Below, one piece after another: positions 35,160 to 44,150 of a stretch of 64,000 nt of DNA. The notes beneath the pieces are model-generated. The model was given only the letters and a program-made list of their open reading frames with translations, was not told the DNA's origin and ran no database searches. The DNA is taken from contig NZ_JACGWU010000005.1 in assembly GCF_014137865.1 (NCBI RefSeq), forward strand, positions 62,001 through 126,000, written 5' to 3'. The position numbers were made by a program, and so were the translations under genes. Origin of the DNA: Alpinimonas psychrophila (GTDB lineage: Bacteria; Actinomycetota; Actinomycetes; Actinomycetales; Microbacteriaceae). The number at the start of each line of letters is the position of its first letter. Position 1 is the stretch's first letter.

Positions 35160-35225
35160 GTCGATAAAACACGTGCAATATGTGCCGCTTTTTGAAAGTT
35201 TTAGTCATATAACAGCAATTATGAA

Positions 35226-35254
35226 TTGACAAACAAGAGCGTTGTGCACAGGAT
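35226..35254 (+). promoter_or_regulatory. Candidate sigma-70-type promoter of the importer operon
   Basis: TTGACA (35226-35231) is separated by 17 bp from CAGGAT (35249-35254), 69 bp upstream of the binding-protein start. The -35 is a consensus match; the -10 is weaker. Confidence 0.5.
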
Positions 35255-35322
35255 GAGCATTACGCATCCGCCCTCAGCAACGTCATCCCCGGGTGGAGCA
35301 ATATGCATTCAATGGAGAAGTC

Positions 35323-36183
35323 ATGAAAAAACCAATGTACGGATTGATCGCCGCTGCATCGCTCGCACTCGTTCTCTCGGGCTGCGCAGCGGGGAATTCT
35401 AACGCTGATACGACGACCGCAGCAACGGATTCAAACTCAAAAGCACCTGCCGGCCTTGTCAATGAGGGCTATTTCACTGCTTGCATTGACCCTGAATACC
35501 CACCACTTGAGTATTACGCAGATTCGACGGGGGGCGACATTATCGGCTTTGACGCAGACGGCATCAGAGCAGTCGCAGACGCGTGGGGCGTCGAACCAAA
35601 GTTTGAAGTCACATCATTTGACGGGCTTATGCCCGGGCTTCAGTCAGGAAAATGTGACGTCATCTTCGGTGGTCTTTACATGAGCGAGGCTCGAATGCAA
35701 GTAGCTGACGCCAGCGCTGTCATGAATGCCGGCCCGTCGGTCCTCGCTTCACCTGCTCTCGCCAAAACATTGAATAAGCCTGAGGACCTTTGTGGTCTGA
35801 ATGTCGCCACACAGGCGGCCTCCAGTAATGCCGCGAGTGTTGTGGCACTCAGCGATAAGTGTGTTGCAGATGGCCGGAAGCCAATCAATAGCACGGAATA
35901 CCCCAAGACCGCGGAAACCGTTCTTGCCGTGATCAACGGAAAGGCCGATGCGCTTGTTGAGACGAATGTTGCTGCTACATACATGGCAACTCAGAGTGAA
36001 GGCAAGTTAGCCGTTGCCGGAAATGTATTTGCCCCTGATACAACTTTTGGAGTGTTCACGAAGAAAGGCAGTCCCTTGTCTGAAGCGGTAGCTAAGGTTC
36101 TTGTCACCGTGTTTGATAACGGAGCTCTTGCCAAAGCCGCCAGTCAATACAATTTGGACGTTTCAATCTTGAACGTTCACTAA
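35323..36183 (+). CDS. Amino-acid ABC transporter substrate-binding lipoprotein
   Basis: A 286-residue family-3 solute-binding protein. The signal peptide has lipobox LSGC, followed by a Thr/Ser-rich linker. The periplasmic-fold body runs from GYFTACIDPEYPPLEYY through FDADGIRAVADAWG, DGLMPGLQSGKCDVIFGGL and GVFTKKGSPLSEAV. It captures a polar amino acid or related compound at the cell surface. ATG 35323 has GGAGAAG upstream. It is first gene of the island's operon and followed by a structured spacer. Confidence 0.92.
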   Translation: MKKPMYGLIAAASLALVLSGCAAGNSNADTTTAATDSNSKAPAGLVNEGYFTACIDPEYPPLEYYADSTGGDIIGFDADGIRAVADAWGVEPKFEVTSFDGLMPGLQSGKCDVIFGGLYMSEARMQVADASAVMNAGPSVLASPALAKTLNKPEDLCGLNVATQAASSNAASVVALSDKCVADGRKPINSTEYPKTAETVLAVINGKADALVETNVAATYMATQSEGKLAVAGNVFAPDTTFGVFTKKGSPLSEAVAKVLVTVFDNGALAKAASQYNLDVSILNVH

Positions 36184-36195
36184 AGACCCAGCTTG

Positions 36196-36288
36196 TGTGG
36201 TTGTCGAGGTGGGCTCTCTGGAACAGCGCAGTGACTCTGACCGACACTCTGTTTTTCTATGTGTACAGAGTCCCTCTCGATAACCACA
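36196..36288 (+). other. Intercistronic stem-loop between binding protein and permease
   Basis: Outer arms TGTGGTTGTCGAG (36196-36208) and CTCGATAACCACA (36276-36288) pair over 13 positions with one G-U. Inside, GACTCTG (36233) pairs with CAGAGTC (36266). Such elements stabilise or partly terminate the upstream message, giving excess binding protein over permease; this role is inferred. Confidence 0.65.
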
Positions 36289-36309
36289 TGTAAATAGGAG
36301 TTGTTTCGC

Positions 36310-37050
36310 ATGCTTTTTGATCCTCAAATATTCTTAGAACAGCTCGTGAATCCCGCTTACCTTTGGGGCGCATTTCTTTCAGTTGGTGTGGCGGTCTTTT
36401 CGCTCCTCATCGCTACCGTCATCGGTTTCTTCTTGGCCTTGGGCCGAACTTCAAAAAAACTATTCCTTGTTGCGCCTTCTCACGCGTACGTTTGGTTCTT
36501 TCGCGCTCTACCAGCCCTTCTTGTCTTACTGATTATGTGGAACGCTCTGCCTCAATTGCTGCCCGCGTTACGGTCAGACTGGTATACACCCTTCCTGGCC
36601 GCCTCGATCGGCCTAGGTCTTGTTGAAGCGGCTTTCATGGCGGAGATCATTCGATCCGCTCTCAGCAGTGTTGATGAGGGGCAGGCATTGGCCGGTCGCG
36701 CATTGGGCTTGAAACCAGCTTCCGTGATGATCAAAGTTGTCTTGCCCCAAGCCATTAGGACCGCTCTACCTCCAACTGGTAATGAATTTATTGGCCTAAT
36801 TAAATACTCTTCTCTTGCCTCAGTGATCTCACTGCGCGAATTGTTGACGACCGCGCAAGTCGGTGTAAACATCACTTTTCGCTACGCGGAGTACTACACC
36901 GTTGCCATCATCTACTACCTCGTCATCGTCACAATTATCACCGTCGTGCAAAGCCGCGTTGAACGAAAGTTTCTATGGACATCAAAGTCCGTCAAAAGAG
37001 TCGATCGAACGTCGAGAACCTCATTGAATCAACTTGAGGAGCAAAAATAA
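36310..37050 (+). CDS. Amino-acid ABC transporter permease (HisM/GlnP-type)
   Basis: A 246-residue inner-membrane permease with about five helices. The EAA coupling loop is EGQALAGRALGLKPASVMIKVVLPQAI and the region preceding it is AFMAEIIRSALSSVDEGQ. ATG 36310 is preferred, 9 nt after AGGAG; TTG 36301 would touch that site. Only one permease gene is present, so it probably forms a homodimer. It overlaps the ATPase start by one base. Confidence 0.93.
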   Translation: MLFDPQIFLEQLVNPAYLWGAFLSVGVAVFSLLIATVIGFFLALGRTSKKLFLVAPSHAYVWFFRALPALLVLLIMWNALPQLLPALRSDWYTPFLAASIGLGLVEAAFMAEIIRSALSSVDEGQALAGRALGLKPASVMIKVVLPQAIRTALPPTGNEFIGLIKYSSLASVISLRELLTTAQVGVNITFRYAEYYTVAIIYYLVIVTIITVVQSRVERKFLWTSKSVKRVDRTSRTSLNQLEEQK

Positions 37051-37856
37051 TGAGTTTGGATAAGCCTGTCGCTCCAGATCGTTCGGAGAATGAGTCCACA
37101 CCAACACTTCAAGTGAAGAATCTTCACAAGGCCTACAACGGCAATGAAGTTCTCAAGGGTGTTGAGTTTGCAATCAACAGGGGTCAAGTGAAGGCAATTC
37201 TGGGCCCCTCTGGATCCGGAAAATCAACGATGCTGCGTTTGATGGCTCTACTTGAACCCGCCGACGATGGGGCCGTCTTTCTTGATGGCCTTCAAATTGG
37301 AACAAGCAATTCAAAGGGAAAGACAATTCACCACTCGGAAGGAAAACTCGCCGTTGAACGCAGAGACATCGGCATGGTCTTCCAAAGGTTCAATTTGTTC
37401 CCCCATCTATCAGCCCTTGACAATGTTGCGCTGGCGCTCATCAGTGTGCAATCAATAAAGAGGTCAGATGCGAGGGAGACGGCGTTCCGTCTTCTTGAGA
37501 GGGTGGGACTTGCTGATCGTGCCAGTCATTTCCCTTCAGAACTATCTGGAGGCCAGCAACAGCGCGTAGCTATTGCTAGAGCCCTTGTCCTCAAGCCACA
37601 TGTAATGCTCTTCGATGAGCCGACATCTGCTCTGGATCCTGAACTAGTAGGCGAAGTGTTAGAAGTCATGGAGGACCTTGCTGCGTCGGGGATGACAATG
37701 ATTGTGGTGACACACGAAACCCGGTTTGCGCGCAGAGTCGCCAACGAAGTGACGCTTTTTGATAGTGGAGTGATTGTTGAGCAGGCGGAGCCGAATGAGT
37801 TTTTTGAAAATCCACAGCACGAACGGACTAAGAGGTTCTTGAGTCATGTCCACTAA
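37050..37856 (+). CDS. Amino-acid ABC transporter ATPase (GlnQ-type)
   Basis: A 268-residue ATPase. Walker A is LGPSGSGKSTML, the Q-loop VFQRFNLFPHLSALDNV is typical of polar amino-acid importers, the signature is ELSGGQQQRVAIA, Walker B is VMLFDEPTSALDPELV and the switch is VVTHETRFARRV. It energises uptake with the preceding permease. Its 3' end overlaps the dehydrogenase gene by 11 bp. Confidence 0.95.
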   Translation: MSLDKPVAPDRSENESTPTLQVKNLHKAYNGNEVLKGVEFAINRGQVKAILGPSGSGKSTMLRLMALLEPADDGAVFLDGLQIGTSNSKGKTIHHSEGKLAVERRDIGMVFQRFNLFPHLSALDNVALALISVQSIKRSDARETAFRLLERVGLADRASHFPSELSGGQQQRVAIARALVLKPHVMLFDEPTSALDPELVGEVLEVMEDLAASGMTMIVVTHETRFARRVANEVTLFDSGVIVEQAEPNEFFENPQHERTKRFLSHVH

Positions 37857-38904
37857 ACAAGTTGAATCTCAACTTGCTTCGCCGGAAGAACGGACGATGT
37901 CACATCCGTTTAATCGGGCCGTATATACGGATCTCGATGGAATTGACTTCACTGCCGGCATCGAATTGCTGGAGGCTAACGGTTTTTCCTTTTCACTGAT
38001 CAGCTCACTCGATTCAGAAGAAATTATTAGTGCCTCAGAGGGTGCCTCCGCACTACTGGTGGGCTATGCAGAAATCACACGAGAAATGATTGAGAGGATG
38101 CCTAGCGTTCGAATCATCGCACTCATGTCAATGGGCTTTGACAACGTTGATGTCGAAGCCGCGTCAGACCATGGAATTTGGGTTACAAACATACTTGGCG
38201 CCGCTACCGAGGAAGTCGCAACCCATGCGCTGGCACTGACTCTCAATGTAGTTCGAGGTATCTCACTTTCAGACCGATTAGTCAGATCAGGGCATTGGAA
38301 CGCGAAAAAGGAGTCCACTCCACCACGCCTGAGCGACTGCACTCTTGGTGTGATCGGTCTCGGTCGCATTGGGTCGAGATTTGCTGAAATCGCACGGCCG
38401 CTATTCCGAGAGGTGATTGGATACGATCCGCTCCTACCAGATACGAGTGAGTCGCGTGCGTGGTTAGAAGGTATTGGTGTGCGTCGAGTTTCCCTTTACG
38501 TGTTGTCCTCAACAGCACGGGTCGTTTCCCTCCATCTCCCTCTAACGTCTGAAACGGTCAACATGATTGACTCTGATTTTCTATCGACGATGCCCAAGGG
38601 CTCATTCCTTATCAATGTCAGTCGTGGAGGCCTAATAAACAGCCAGGCACTTGCTAACTCCCTGACGACCGAGCACCTAGCCGGAGCTGCGCTCGACGTT
38701 CTCGATGTCGAGCCCCCGCCTTCTAGCCACCCACTTCTTCAACACCCGAAAGCTGTGATAACTCCACACAACGCCTATCTGTCGGACCGCAGTGACGCCG
38801 AGTATGTCCGCCAACAGGCACAAAACATCGTGACTTGGGCAAGATGTGGTCGCCCGGACACGCCAATCATCGATTTAGCAAAAAACCAATCCCATACTTC
38901 CTGA
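37846..38904 (+). CDS. D-isomer 2-hydroxyacid dehydrogenase family protein
   Basis: A 352-residue NAD-dependent enzyme interconverting D-2-hydroxyacids and 2-oxoacids. The nucleotide-binding motif is GVIGLGRIGSRFAEIA (Gly near 171). The catalytic Arg is in INVSRGGLIN (~261), Glu in ALDVLDVEPPP and His in VITPHNAYLSDRS. ATG 37846 has AAGAGG upstream; ATG 37897 is an alternative matching the family length better. The substrate is unknown; its 2-oxo product could feed the decarboxylase two genes on. Confidence 0.9.
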   Translation: MSTKQVESQLASPEERTMSHPFNRAVYTDLDGIDFTAGIELLEANGFSFSLISSLDSEEIISASEGASALLVGYAEITREMIERMPSVRIIALMSMGFDNVDVEAASDHGIWVTNILGAATEEVATHALALTLNVVRGISLSDRLVRSGHWNAKKESTPPRLSDCTLGVIGLGRIGSRFAEIARPLFREVIGYDPLLPDTSESRAWLEGIGVRRVSLYVLSSTARVVSLHLPLTSETVNMIDSDFLSTMPKGSFLINVSRGGLINSQALANSLTTEHLAGAALDVLDVEPPPSSHPLLQHPKAVITPHNAYLSDRSDAEYVRQQAQNIVTWARCGRPDTPIIDLAKNQSHTS

Positions 38905-38922
38905 CATTCGGAGCATCGCATT

Positions 38923-40599
38923 ATGAGAAAACTTTCAACGTTCGAGCGGCCCTTCAGCGATTACCATCTCGAAATCGTTTCGGCGCGTTCTATTTACACT
39001 GTTGACGCGAATGACACCGTCGTGACCGCGATTTTAATTGCTGCAGGGCAGATTGTTGCCTCCGGAACAATAAGCGAGTGCCGCACTGCTGCTTCAAAAT
39101 TATCGACTCAATCACCCACCGAGACCGACTTCGGTCACAACATAATTGTTCCAGGATTCATCGATGCACACGCGCATCCATTGATGTTGGGACAAATGAT
39201 GAGCTGGGTTGATTGTGGACCAGATAAGGCCAAAAACATTCCGGAGATTATTTCTCTTTTGAAAGCTGCAGCAGTTAGCGTTCCCGACGGGCATCCCATC
39301 CGTGGCTATGGATATGAACAGCGGAATCTCGATGAGAAACGACACCCGCACAAAAGCGAGCTCGACGAGGTGGCCTCAAATAGGGAGGTATATCTCATGA
39401 ATGCCTCGGGCCATGGTGGAGTCGTGAATAGCTACACTTTTGACCTTTACGGAGTGACTAAGGAAACTCCCAATCCTCAAAGCGGTGAGTTCTTTCGAGA
39501 TAACCAAGGGGAACTAACGGGTGAACTTTCTGATGCTGCGTGCAATATTCTGACAGGCCTTAACGGAGTCAAAATTGGTCACCACGGCCCGAACTTTCAT
39601 CTCAGCGACGCCCCGGCCGAGCACGTGCGTCAACTCGCTGTTGCGCAAGAAAATTTTCTTGCGGGGGGGGTTACGGCCATTGGGGACGCGCAGGTTTCCA
39701 AACGCGAATTTGACACTTATCTTCGCCTTGCCGAGCAAAAAGGCCTCAAGACACGAGTTTCAATGTACTTACTTTCACACCTCCTTGATGACGCCATTGA
39801 CTCCGGAATGCATGGGGCTTTCGGGAACTCCTTCCTCAGCTTTGCAGGCATCAAGTTCTACGCAGATGGAACGCTTGGCGGTTGGACAGCCTATTTCCCA
39901 GACGGCTATCTAGGGGATCCTTGCAGAACTGGACAGCTTTACCATGAACCAGAAGAATACAAGCGACTAATCTCTCGCGCCCATGCTGTCGGATTGCAAA
40001 CAGCAACGCACGCACAATCACCCACAGCCATTGAAATGGTCATCGTCGCAATTGAAGATGCCTTGGCAGAAAGTCCTTCCACTGATTCGCGCCACCGAAT
40101 CGAACATTGCGGCCTTCCGACTCCTGAACAGATAGCAAGAATGGCAAAAGCAGGGATTCGTCCTGTTAGCCAGCCCCAGCATCATTACAACTGGGGCGAA
40201 GGAGTTGAACAGGCCATTGGAACTCCCGGAGAAAGATTCAACCCTCTCGGCGAATTCGCACGTGGAGGCGTGAGCATCACCATCAGTTCAGACGCCCCAG
40301 TCGCAAATCCACGCCCTCTTGAAGCAATCAGAGCAGCAATTAGTCGCATAACCAGGCGTGGCAGCCAACTTGGTGAAGAGACTTTGGCAATATCGCGCGT
40401 CCAGGCTCTTCGCGCCCATACAATCAACGCGGCTTTCACGCTCGGGCGTGAGTCAGATTTGGGCAGTCTGGAAATAGGAAAGCGTGCAGATTTTGCTGTC
40501 CTTGATGCAGATCTTTTTGAAATTGATCTTGAAGAGATTGCCCACATAAAGGTTGTTCAAACTTGGGTGGATGGCTGTAGCCGCTACTCGTCAGAATAA
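38923..40599 (+). CDS. Amidohydrolase (YtcJ-type)
   Basis: A 558-residue metal-dependent hydrolase. The N-terminal beta cap (EIVSARSIYTVDANDTVVTA) leads to GFIDAHAHPLMLGQM with metal His83 and His85. Further blocks are GIKFYADGTLGGWTAYF, AVGLQTATHAQSP (His), HRIEHCGLP (His), ISSDAPV (Asp) and LGSLEIGKRADFAVLD. The YtcJ group hydrolyses amide or formamide bonds. A run of eight G lies at 39663-39670 in frame. It is part of the same operon (18-bp gap upstream). Confidence 0.92.
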   Translation: MRKLSTFERPFSDYHLEIVSARSIYTVDANDTVVTAILIAAGQIVASGTISECRTAASKLSTQSPTETDFGHNIIVPGFIDAHAHPLMLGQMMSWVDCGPDKAKNIPEIISLLKAAAVSVPDGHPIRGYGYEQRNLDEKRHPHKSELDEVASNREVYLMNASGHGGVVNSYTFDLYGVTKETPNPQSGEFFRDNQGELTGELSDAACNILTGLNGVKIGHHGPNFHLSDAPAEHVRQLAVAQENFLAGGVTAIGDAQVSKREFDTYLRLAEQKGLKTRVSMYLLSHLLDDAIDSGMHGAFGNSFLSFAGIKFYADGTLGGWTAYFPDGYLGDPCRTGQLYHEPEEYKRLISRAHAVGLQTATHAQSPTAIEMVIVAIEDALAESPSTDSRHRIEHCGLPTPEQIARMAKAGIRPVSQPQHHYNWGEGVEQAIGTPGERFNPLGEFARGGVSITISSDAPVANPRPLEAIRAAISRITRRGSQLGEETLAISRVQALRAHTINAAFTLGRESDLGSLEIGKRADFAVLDADLFEIDLEEIAHIKVVQTWVDGCSRYSSE

Positions 40600-40608
40600 G
40601 GATTTGCT

Positions 40609-42279
40609 TTGAATTACAGCTCAAAATCGATAGCAAGCGCCTTGACTGCAGGAGTTATTGTCGATAACGCAGGACGGGCAATCATGACCACTTTGCGGAA
40701 CTACGGGGTGGATACGGTTTTTGGCATTCCCGGAACTCATAATTTGGAGTTATATCGACCTCTGAAGGAACTTGGGATTCGCCCTGTAACGTCGCGCCAT
40801 GAGCAGGGGGCGGGATACGGTGCTGATGGATGGTCACAACAGACGGGTCTTCCTGGAATCGTCATTACAACCTCAGGACCTGGACTGCTAAATGCCCTTT
40901 CGGCAGCAGGAACGGCATATTGCGAATCTCGACCTCTCATTATTTTGTCGCCCGGTGCCTCCGAAGGCCAAGAATTTGCAGATAACGGCGCGCTTCATGA
41001 AACCAAGAACCCTACCGGTGCCGTTGGAGCAATCGTTGAATGGAGCAGACGTGTTCACAGCGCAACTGAAGCGGTTCAAGCCGTCCACGACGCCTTCGAA
41101 CTCTTTCGCTATGGTCGTCCGAGGCCTGTTCATATTGAAGTTCCTCTAAATATCCTCGAAGGATTAAGTGACTGCCCTGAATCACTTAAACGCGCTCGCC
41201 CCGTTCGAGCCTCCATGGAGGCAGATTATGGAGACGTCCTAGCTGCCGCTAAAACGCTTCGGCAAGCCCTTAGGCCACTTATTATTGCTGGTGGCGGAGC
41301 CCTTCGTTCAAGCAGTGATTTATCGTCCCTCGCCGAGTTGTTGAATGCTCCTGTGATCACAACGCTTAACGGCAAGGCCGCTATTCCGGAAGCACACGCA
41401 CTGTCACTTGCTTCAGATATTCGACTTCCTTCGATGCAGACTTTTATTAATGACTCTGATGCAATCCTGATTGTCGGCTCTAAACTTGGCGACGCCGAGC
41501 TATGGGGAGGCACGATAAGCCCAGTCGGAATTGTTGTCCGTATCGACATACTGGAGTCACAGCTTCAAAAGAATGTGAAATCCGAAATATCTCTTGTGGG
41601 CGACAGCTCCACGGTCATCCGGCAACTTATGGAATGCCTCCTTGAATGCGCCAAGAGTCAACCGTCTGTCTCTTTCCATAAACTTCAACATCGCTCGGAA
41701 CAATTAGATTCTGTCCGATTGGAAGCGGCCGCCGAGGCGCGTTCAATATCACCCCAACTTTATTCAATCGCGAAAGCAATTGCAGGCGCGCTGCCAGAAA
41801 ATGCCATAGTAAGTGGCGACTCGTCACAAATTACTTATTTTGGAATGTCGAGCGTCGTTCGGCAAGACCTCGCTCATTCATTTCTTTATACGCCTACCTA
41901 CGCAACCCTCGGCTACGGCCTACCTGCTTCTATCGGAGCAAAGGTGGCAAGTCCGCATCGACCTGTCATCTGTGTTTTGGGAGACGGTGCACTGATGTTC
42001 TCGATTCAAGAATTGATGACCGCCGTGGAGCAAGAAATCAGCATCACGGTTGTGTGTGTTGACAATGGCGGTTATGGCGAGATTCTTCAGAATGAACGCG
42101 ACCGAGGCATTGAGCCAGTTGGCGTTGTGCTTAGGCAACCTGACTGGGTGGAACTTGCGAATGCTTTCGGCGCAAGGGGCTATCTCATCGCAGATTTGGA
42201 AGAACTTTCGCTCGTGGTCGCACGCGTAATCAACGCGCCCGGAGTGGACGTTCTTCACGTTCCACTTCATCGATTCTAA
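40609..42279 (+). CDS. Thiamine-diphosphate 2-oxoacid decarboxylase-like (AruI/acetolactate-synthase family)
   Basis: A 556-residue ThDP enzyme. The N-terminal domain has VFGIPGTHNLELYRPL and SRHEQGAGYGADGW (ThDP-activating Glu65). The C-terminal ThDP motif starts LGDGALMFSIQELMTA (~457) and ends VCVDNGGYGEI. The GTHNLELYR and GIR..TSRHEQGAG pattern is closest, from memory, to AruI-type 5-guanidino-2-oxopentanoate decarboxylases rather than true acetolactate synthases. TTG 40609 is preceded by AAGGA. The probable role is decarboxylation of an amino-acid-derived 2-oxoacid. Confidence 0.85.
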   Translation: MNYSSKSIASALTAGVIVDNAGRAIMTTLRNYGVDTVFGIPGTHNLELYRPLKELGIRPVTSRHEQGAGYGADGWSQQTGLPGIVITTSGPGLLNALSAAGTAYCESRPLIILSPGASEGQEFADNGALHETKNPTGAVGAIVEWSRRVHSATEAVQAVHDAFELFRYGRPRPVHIEVPLNILEGLSDCPESLKRARPVRASMEADYGDVLAAAKTLRQALRPLIIAGGGALRSSSDLSSLAELLNAPVITTLNGKAAIPEAHALSLASDIRLPSMQTFINDSDAILIVGSKLGDAELWGGTISPVGIVVRIDILESQLQKNVKSEISLVGDSSTVIRQLMECLLECAKSQPSVSFHKLQHRSEQLDSVRLEAAAEARSISPQLYSIAKAIAGALPENAIVSGDSSQITYFGMSSVVRQDLAHSFLYTPTYATLGYGLPASIGAKVASPHRPVICVLGDGALMFSIQELMTAVEQEISITVVCVDNGGYGEILQNERDRGIEPVGVVLRQPDWVELANAFGARGYLIADLEELSLVVARVINAPGVDVLHVPLHRF

Positions 42280-42335
42280 ACCTTCGAGATTCATTTGATC
42301 GAAATCATCCGTAAGCATCCAGATTGGAAAAACTC

Positions 42336-43910
42336 ATGCATGCACTAAAAGACAACATGGCGGCCAAGAAATCTGCTCAAGTCTGGATAGACGAGAACAT
42401 GCCTTTGCTATCTGATTGGCATACCAACATCTGGGAGCTGGCGGAGCCGGCGTGGAGGGAGTTTCGTTCGGCGAAGTGGTACGTCGAGTGTCTGCGCGCG
42501 GAAGGTTTTACCGTAGAAGAAGGATCCGCGGGGATGCCAACGGCCTTTAGCGCAACTTGGACAAACGGCATGGGCGGCCCAACGTTACTTACATATGCCG
42601 AGTACGACGCGGTGCCCGGAAACAATCAGTCTGCATCAGTTATTGAAGAGACTCGGGATGGCATGAGTCGGTTTGCTCCTGGTCACACCGATCCCCATTC
42701 AGCGCTAGGAATATCCACTCTTGCGGGGCTGCTTGCCACAAAACATGCAATGACAGAGTTCAGCATCTCAGGCACTCTAAAGTACACGGGCGAACCCGCA
42801 GAGAAAATGCACGGGTCGAAAGTAGTCCATGGACTTCGCGGCTACTACGACGATGTTGACGCAATTGTGAGCTTTCATCCCTTCTACATGTTGCCCCTCT
42901 GTAACACCGCCCGATGGGATACCCAATGCGGTGCCTATTACAGCAAGGTCTATACATTTATCTGCGATGAGCCAGAATCCTGGCAACTTTCGTCAAACCC
43001 AAACTCACCGATCCCCGCTTCGCATTCTTCGGCACGCGCTCCAGGCGCAAACGTTGCACTGATGTCGATGTACACCACGGCGCGAATAATGCAGGACGCG
43101 ATGCTACCGAGCTTTGGCGGATGGAGCCTCAGTGACGCGATTCTTCTTGATGGGCAGGCCACTGCAGATAACCTTCCCGCCCGGGTTGCTCGAATTCAGT
43201 ATTCATGGCGAACTCCGAACATTGAAATGGCTGAGCATGTTCTCGCCGTCCTCGATAGAAACGCAAAGAACTCAGCGGAAATGGCTCACTGTTCAACTGA
43301 AGCCACATGGATCGCCAGAAGCCGACCAGGAATCACTAACCACGTAATGGCCACTGTCCTCTACGAGAACCTGACGTGTGTGGGAGCGCCAGTATACGAT
43401 CAGAACGCAATCAAAGTAGCACAGGAAATTCAGAAAAACTTAGGTCTCGAAGTCATGGACAAACCATTCCTCAGCGAATGCGAGAAACTAATTTCTCCTC
43501 AGGACGCCGAGGCCCTTCTTCGGGAACACCTAGCTCCTTGGCAGCAAAACTGGACGAGCGATGACTATGTGGAGATGACTCACTACGCACCAACCGTGCG
43601 CTTCTACATTTCGCGCCCGGCCCTCAAAACGCCCGCCGGGGCAGGCGCCTATCCAGGTTGGGTCATGAATGCCCTCGGCGGGATTCCAGCGACAATTGAT
43701 CCGACAATCGTGACAGCAGGAAAGACGATCTCAGGAACATTCATCGACCTATTCACTGAGCCACACCTTCTCAAGGAAGCCCGAGATGAGTTCAACGATC
43801 GCGTGGCTGCAAACCCAATGCCGGTTTTACTGGATGCTGACTTTGAACCTCCGATCAATCTACCGTGGCCCGACTATAGAGCCCGAGGCGAAGAACGAAG
43901 CTGGGGCTAA
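42336..43910 (+). CDS. M20-family amidase (AbgB-like)
   Basis: A 524-residue protein like the aminobenzoyl-glutamate hydrolase B subunit. It opens with HTNIWELAEPAWREFRSAKW, then PTLLTYAEYDAVPG, a metal-site block GHTDPHSALG (116-125), KYTGEPAEKMHGSK and VSFHPFYMLP. The usual AbgB block G-H-G-C-G-H-N is replaced here by GHTDPHS, so the Cys ligand is absent. It probably hydrolyses N-acyl or amide bonds of amino-acid conjugates. ATG 42336 is preferred; TTG 42324 is also in frame. It is the last gene of the island. Confidence 0.82.
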   Translation: MHALKDNMAAKKSAQVWIDENMPLLSDWHTNIWELAEPAWREFRSAKWYVECLRAEGFTVEEGSAGMPTAFSATWTNGMGGPTLLTYAEYDAVPGNNQSASVIEETRDGMSRFAPGHTDPHSALGISTLAGLLATKHAMTEFSISGTLKYTGEPAEKMHGSKVVHGLRGYYDDVDAIVSFHPFYMLPLCNTARWDTQCGAYYSKVYTFICDEPESWQLSSNPNSPIPASHSSARAPGANVALMSMYTTARIMQDAMLPSFGGWSLSDAILLDGQATADNLPARVARIQYSWRTPNIEMAEHVLAVLDRNAKNSAEMAHCSTEATWIARSRPGITNHVMATVLYENLTCVGAPVYDQNAIKVAQEIQKNLGLEVMDKPFLSECEKLISPQDAEALLREHLAPWQQNWTSDDYVEMTHYAPTVRFYISRPALKTPAGAGAYPGWVMNALGGIPATIDPTIVTAGKTISGTFIDLFTEPHLLKEARDEFNDRVAANPMPVLLDADFEPPINLPWPDYRARGEERSWG

Positions 43911-43936
43911 CTCTAATCGCACTAACAAAGATTGCG

Positions 43937-44150
43937 ATGTTCGGTATCGAAGACGACATTGCCAGCCTTGATCTCAAGTCGCGCCTCCTCTTGCAAGTCC
44001 ATGACGAACTCGTGCTCGAGGGTTTTGAAGGGGAGTGGGACGTCGTCGAGAAGCTCGTCGTCTATCGCATGGAGAACGCCGCGACACTGAGCGCGCCCCT
44101 TGATGTACAGGTCGGTAAGCGCCAAAATGGGCGAAGCTGCTCATGCTTTG
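43937..44150 (+). pseudogene. polA: Relic of the DNA polymerase I (polA) 3' end
   Basis: The frame from 43937 reads SRLLLQVHDELVLE, then GEWDVVEKLV, then SAPLDVQVG. This is the C-terminal palm-domain motif C and tail of bacterial Pol I. After VQVG the frame is lost; a shifted frame gives GEAAHA (44132-44149), matching the usual EAAH terminus. Only the last ~70 codons remain and no start or upstream domain is present. It begins 26 bp after the M20 gene. Confidence 0.78.

Noticed and set aside
39663-39670. Run of eight G in the amidohydrolase gene, possible phase-variation tract
   Set aside because: It encodes Gly-Gly in a conserved stretch, the frame is intact, and a single eight-base tract is too short to claim phase variation.
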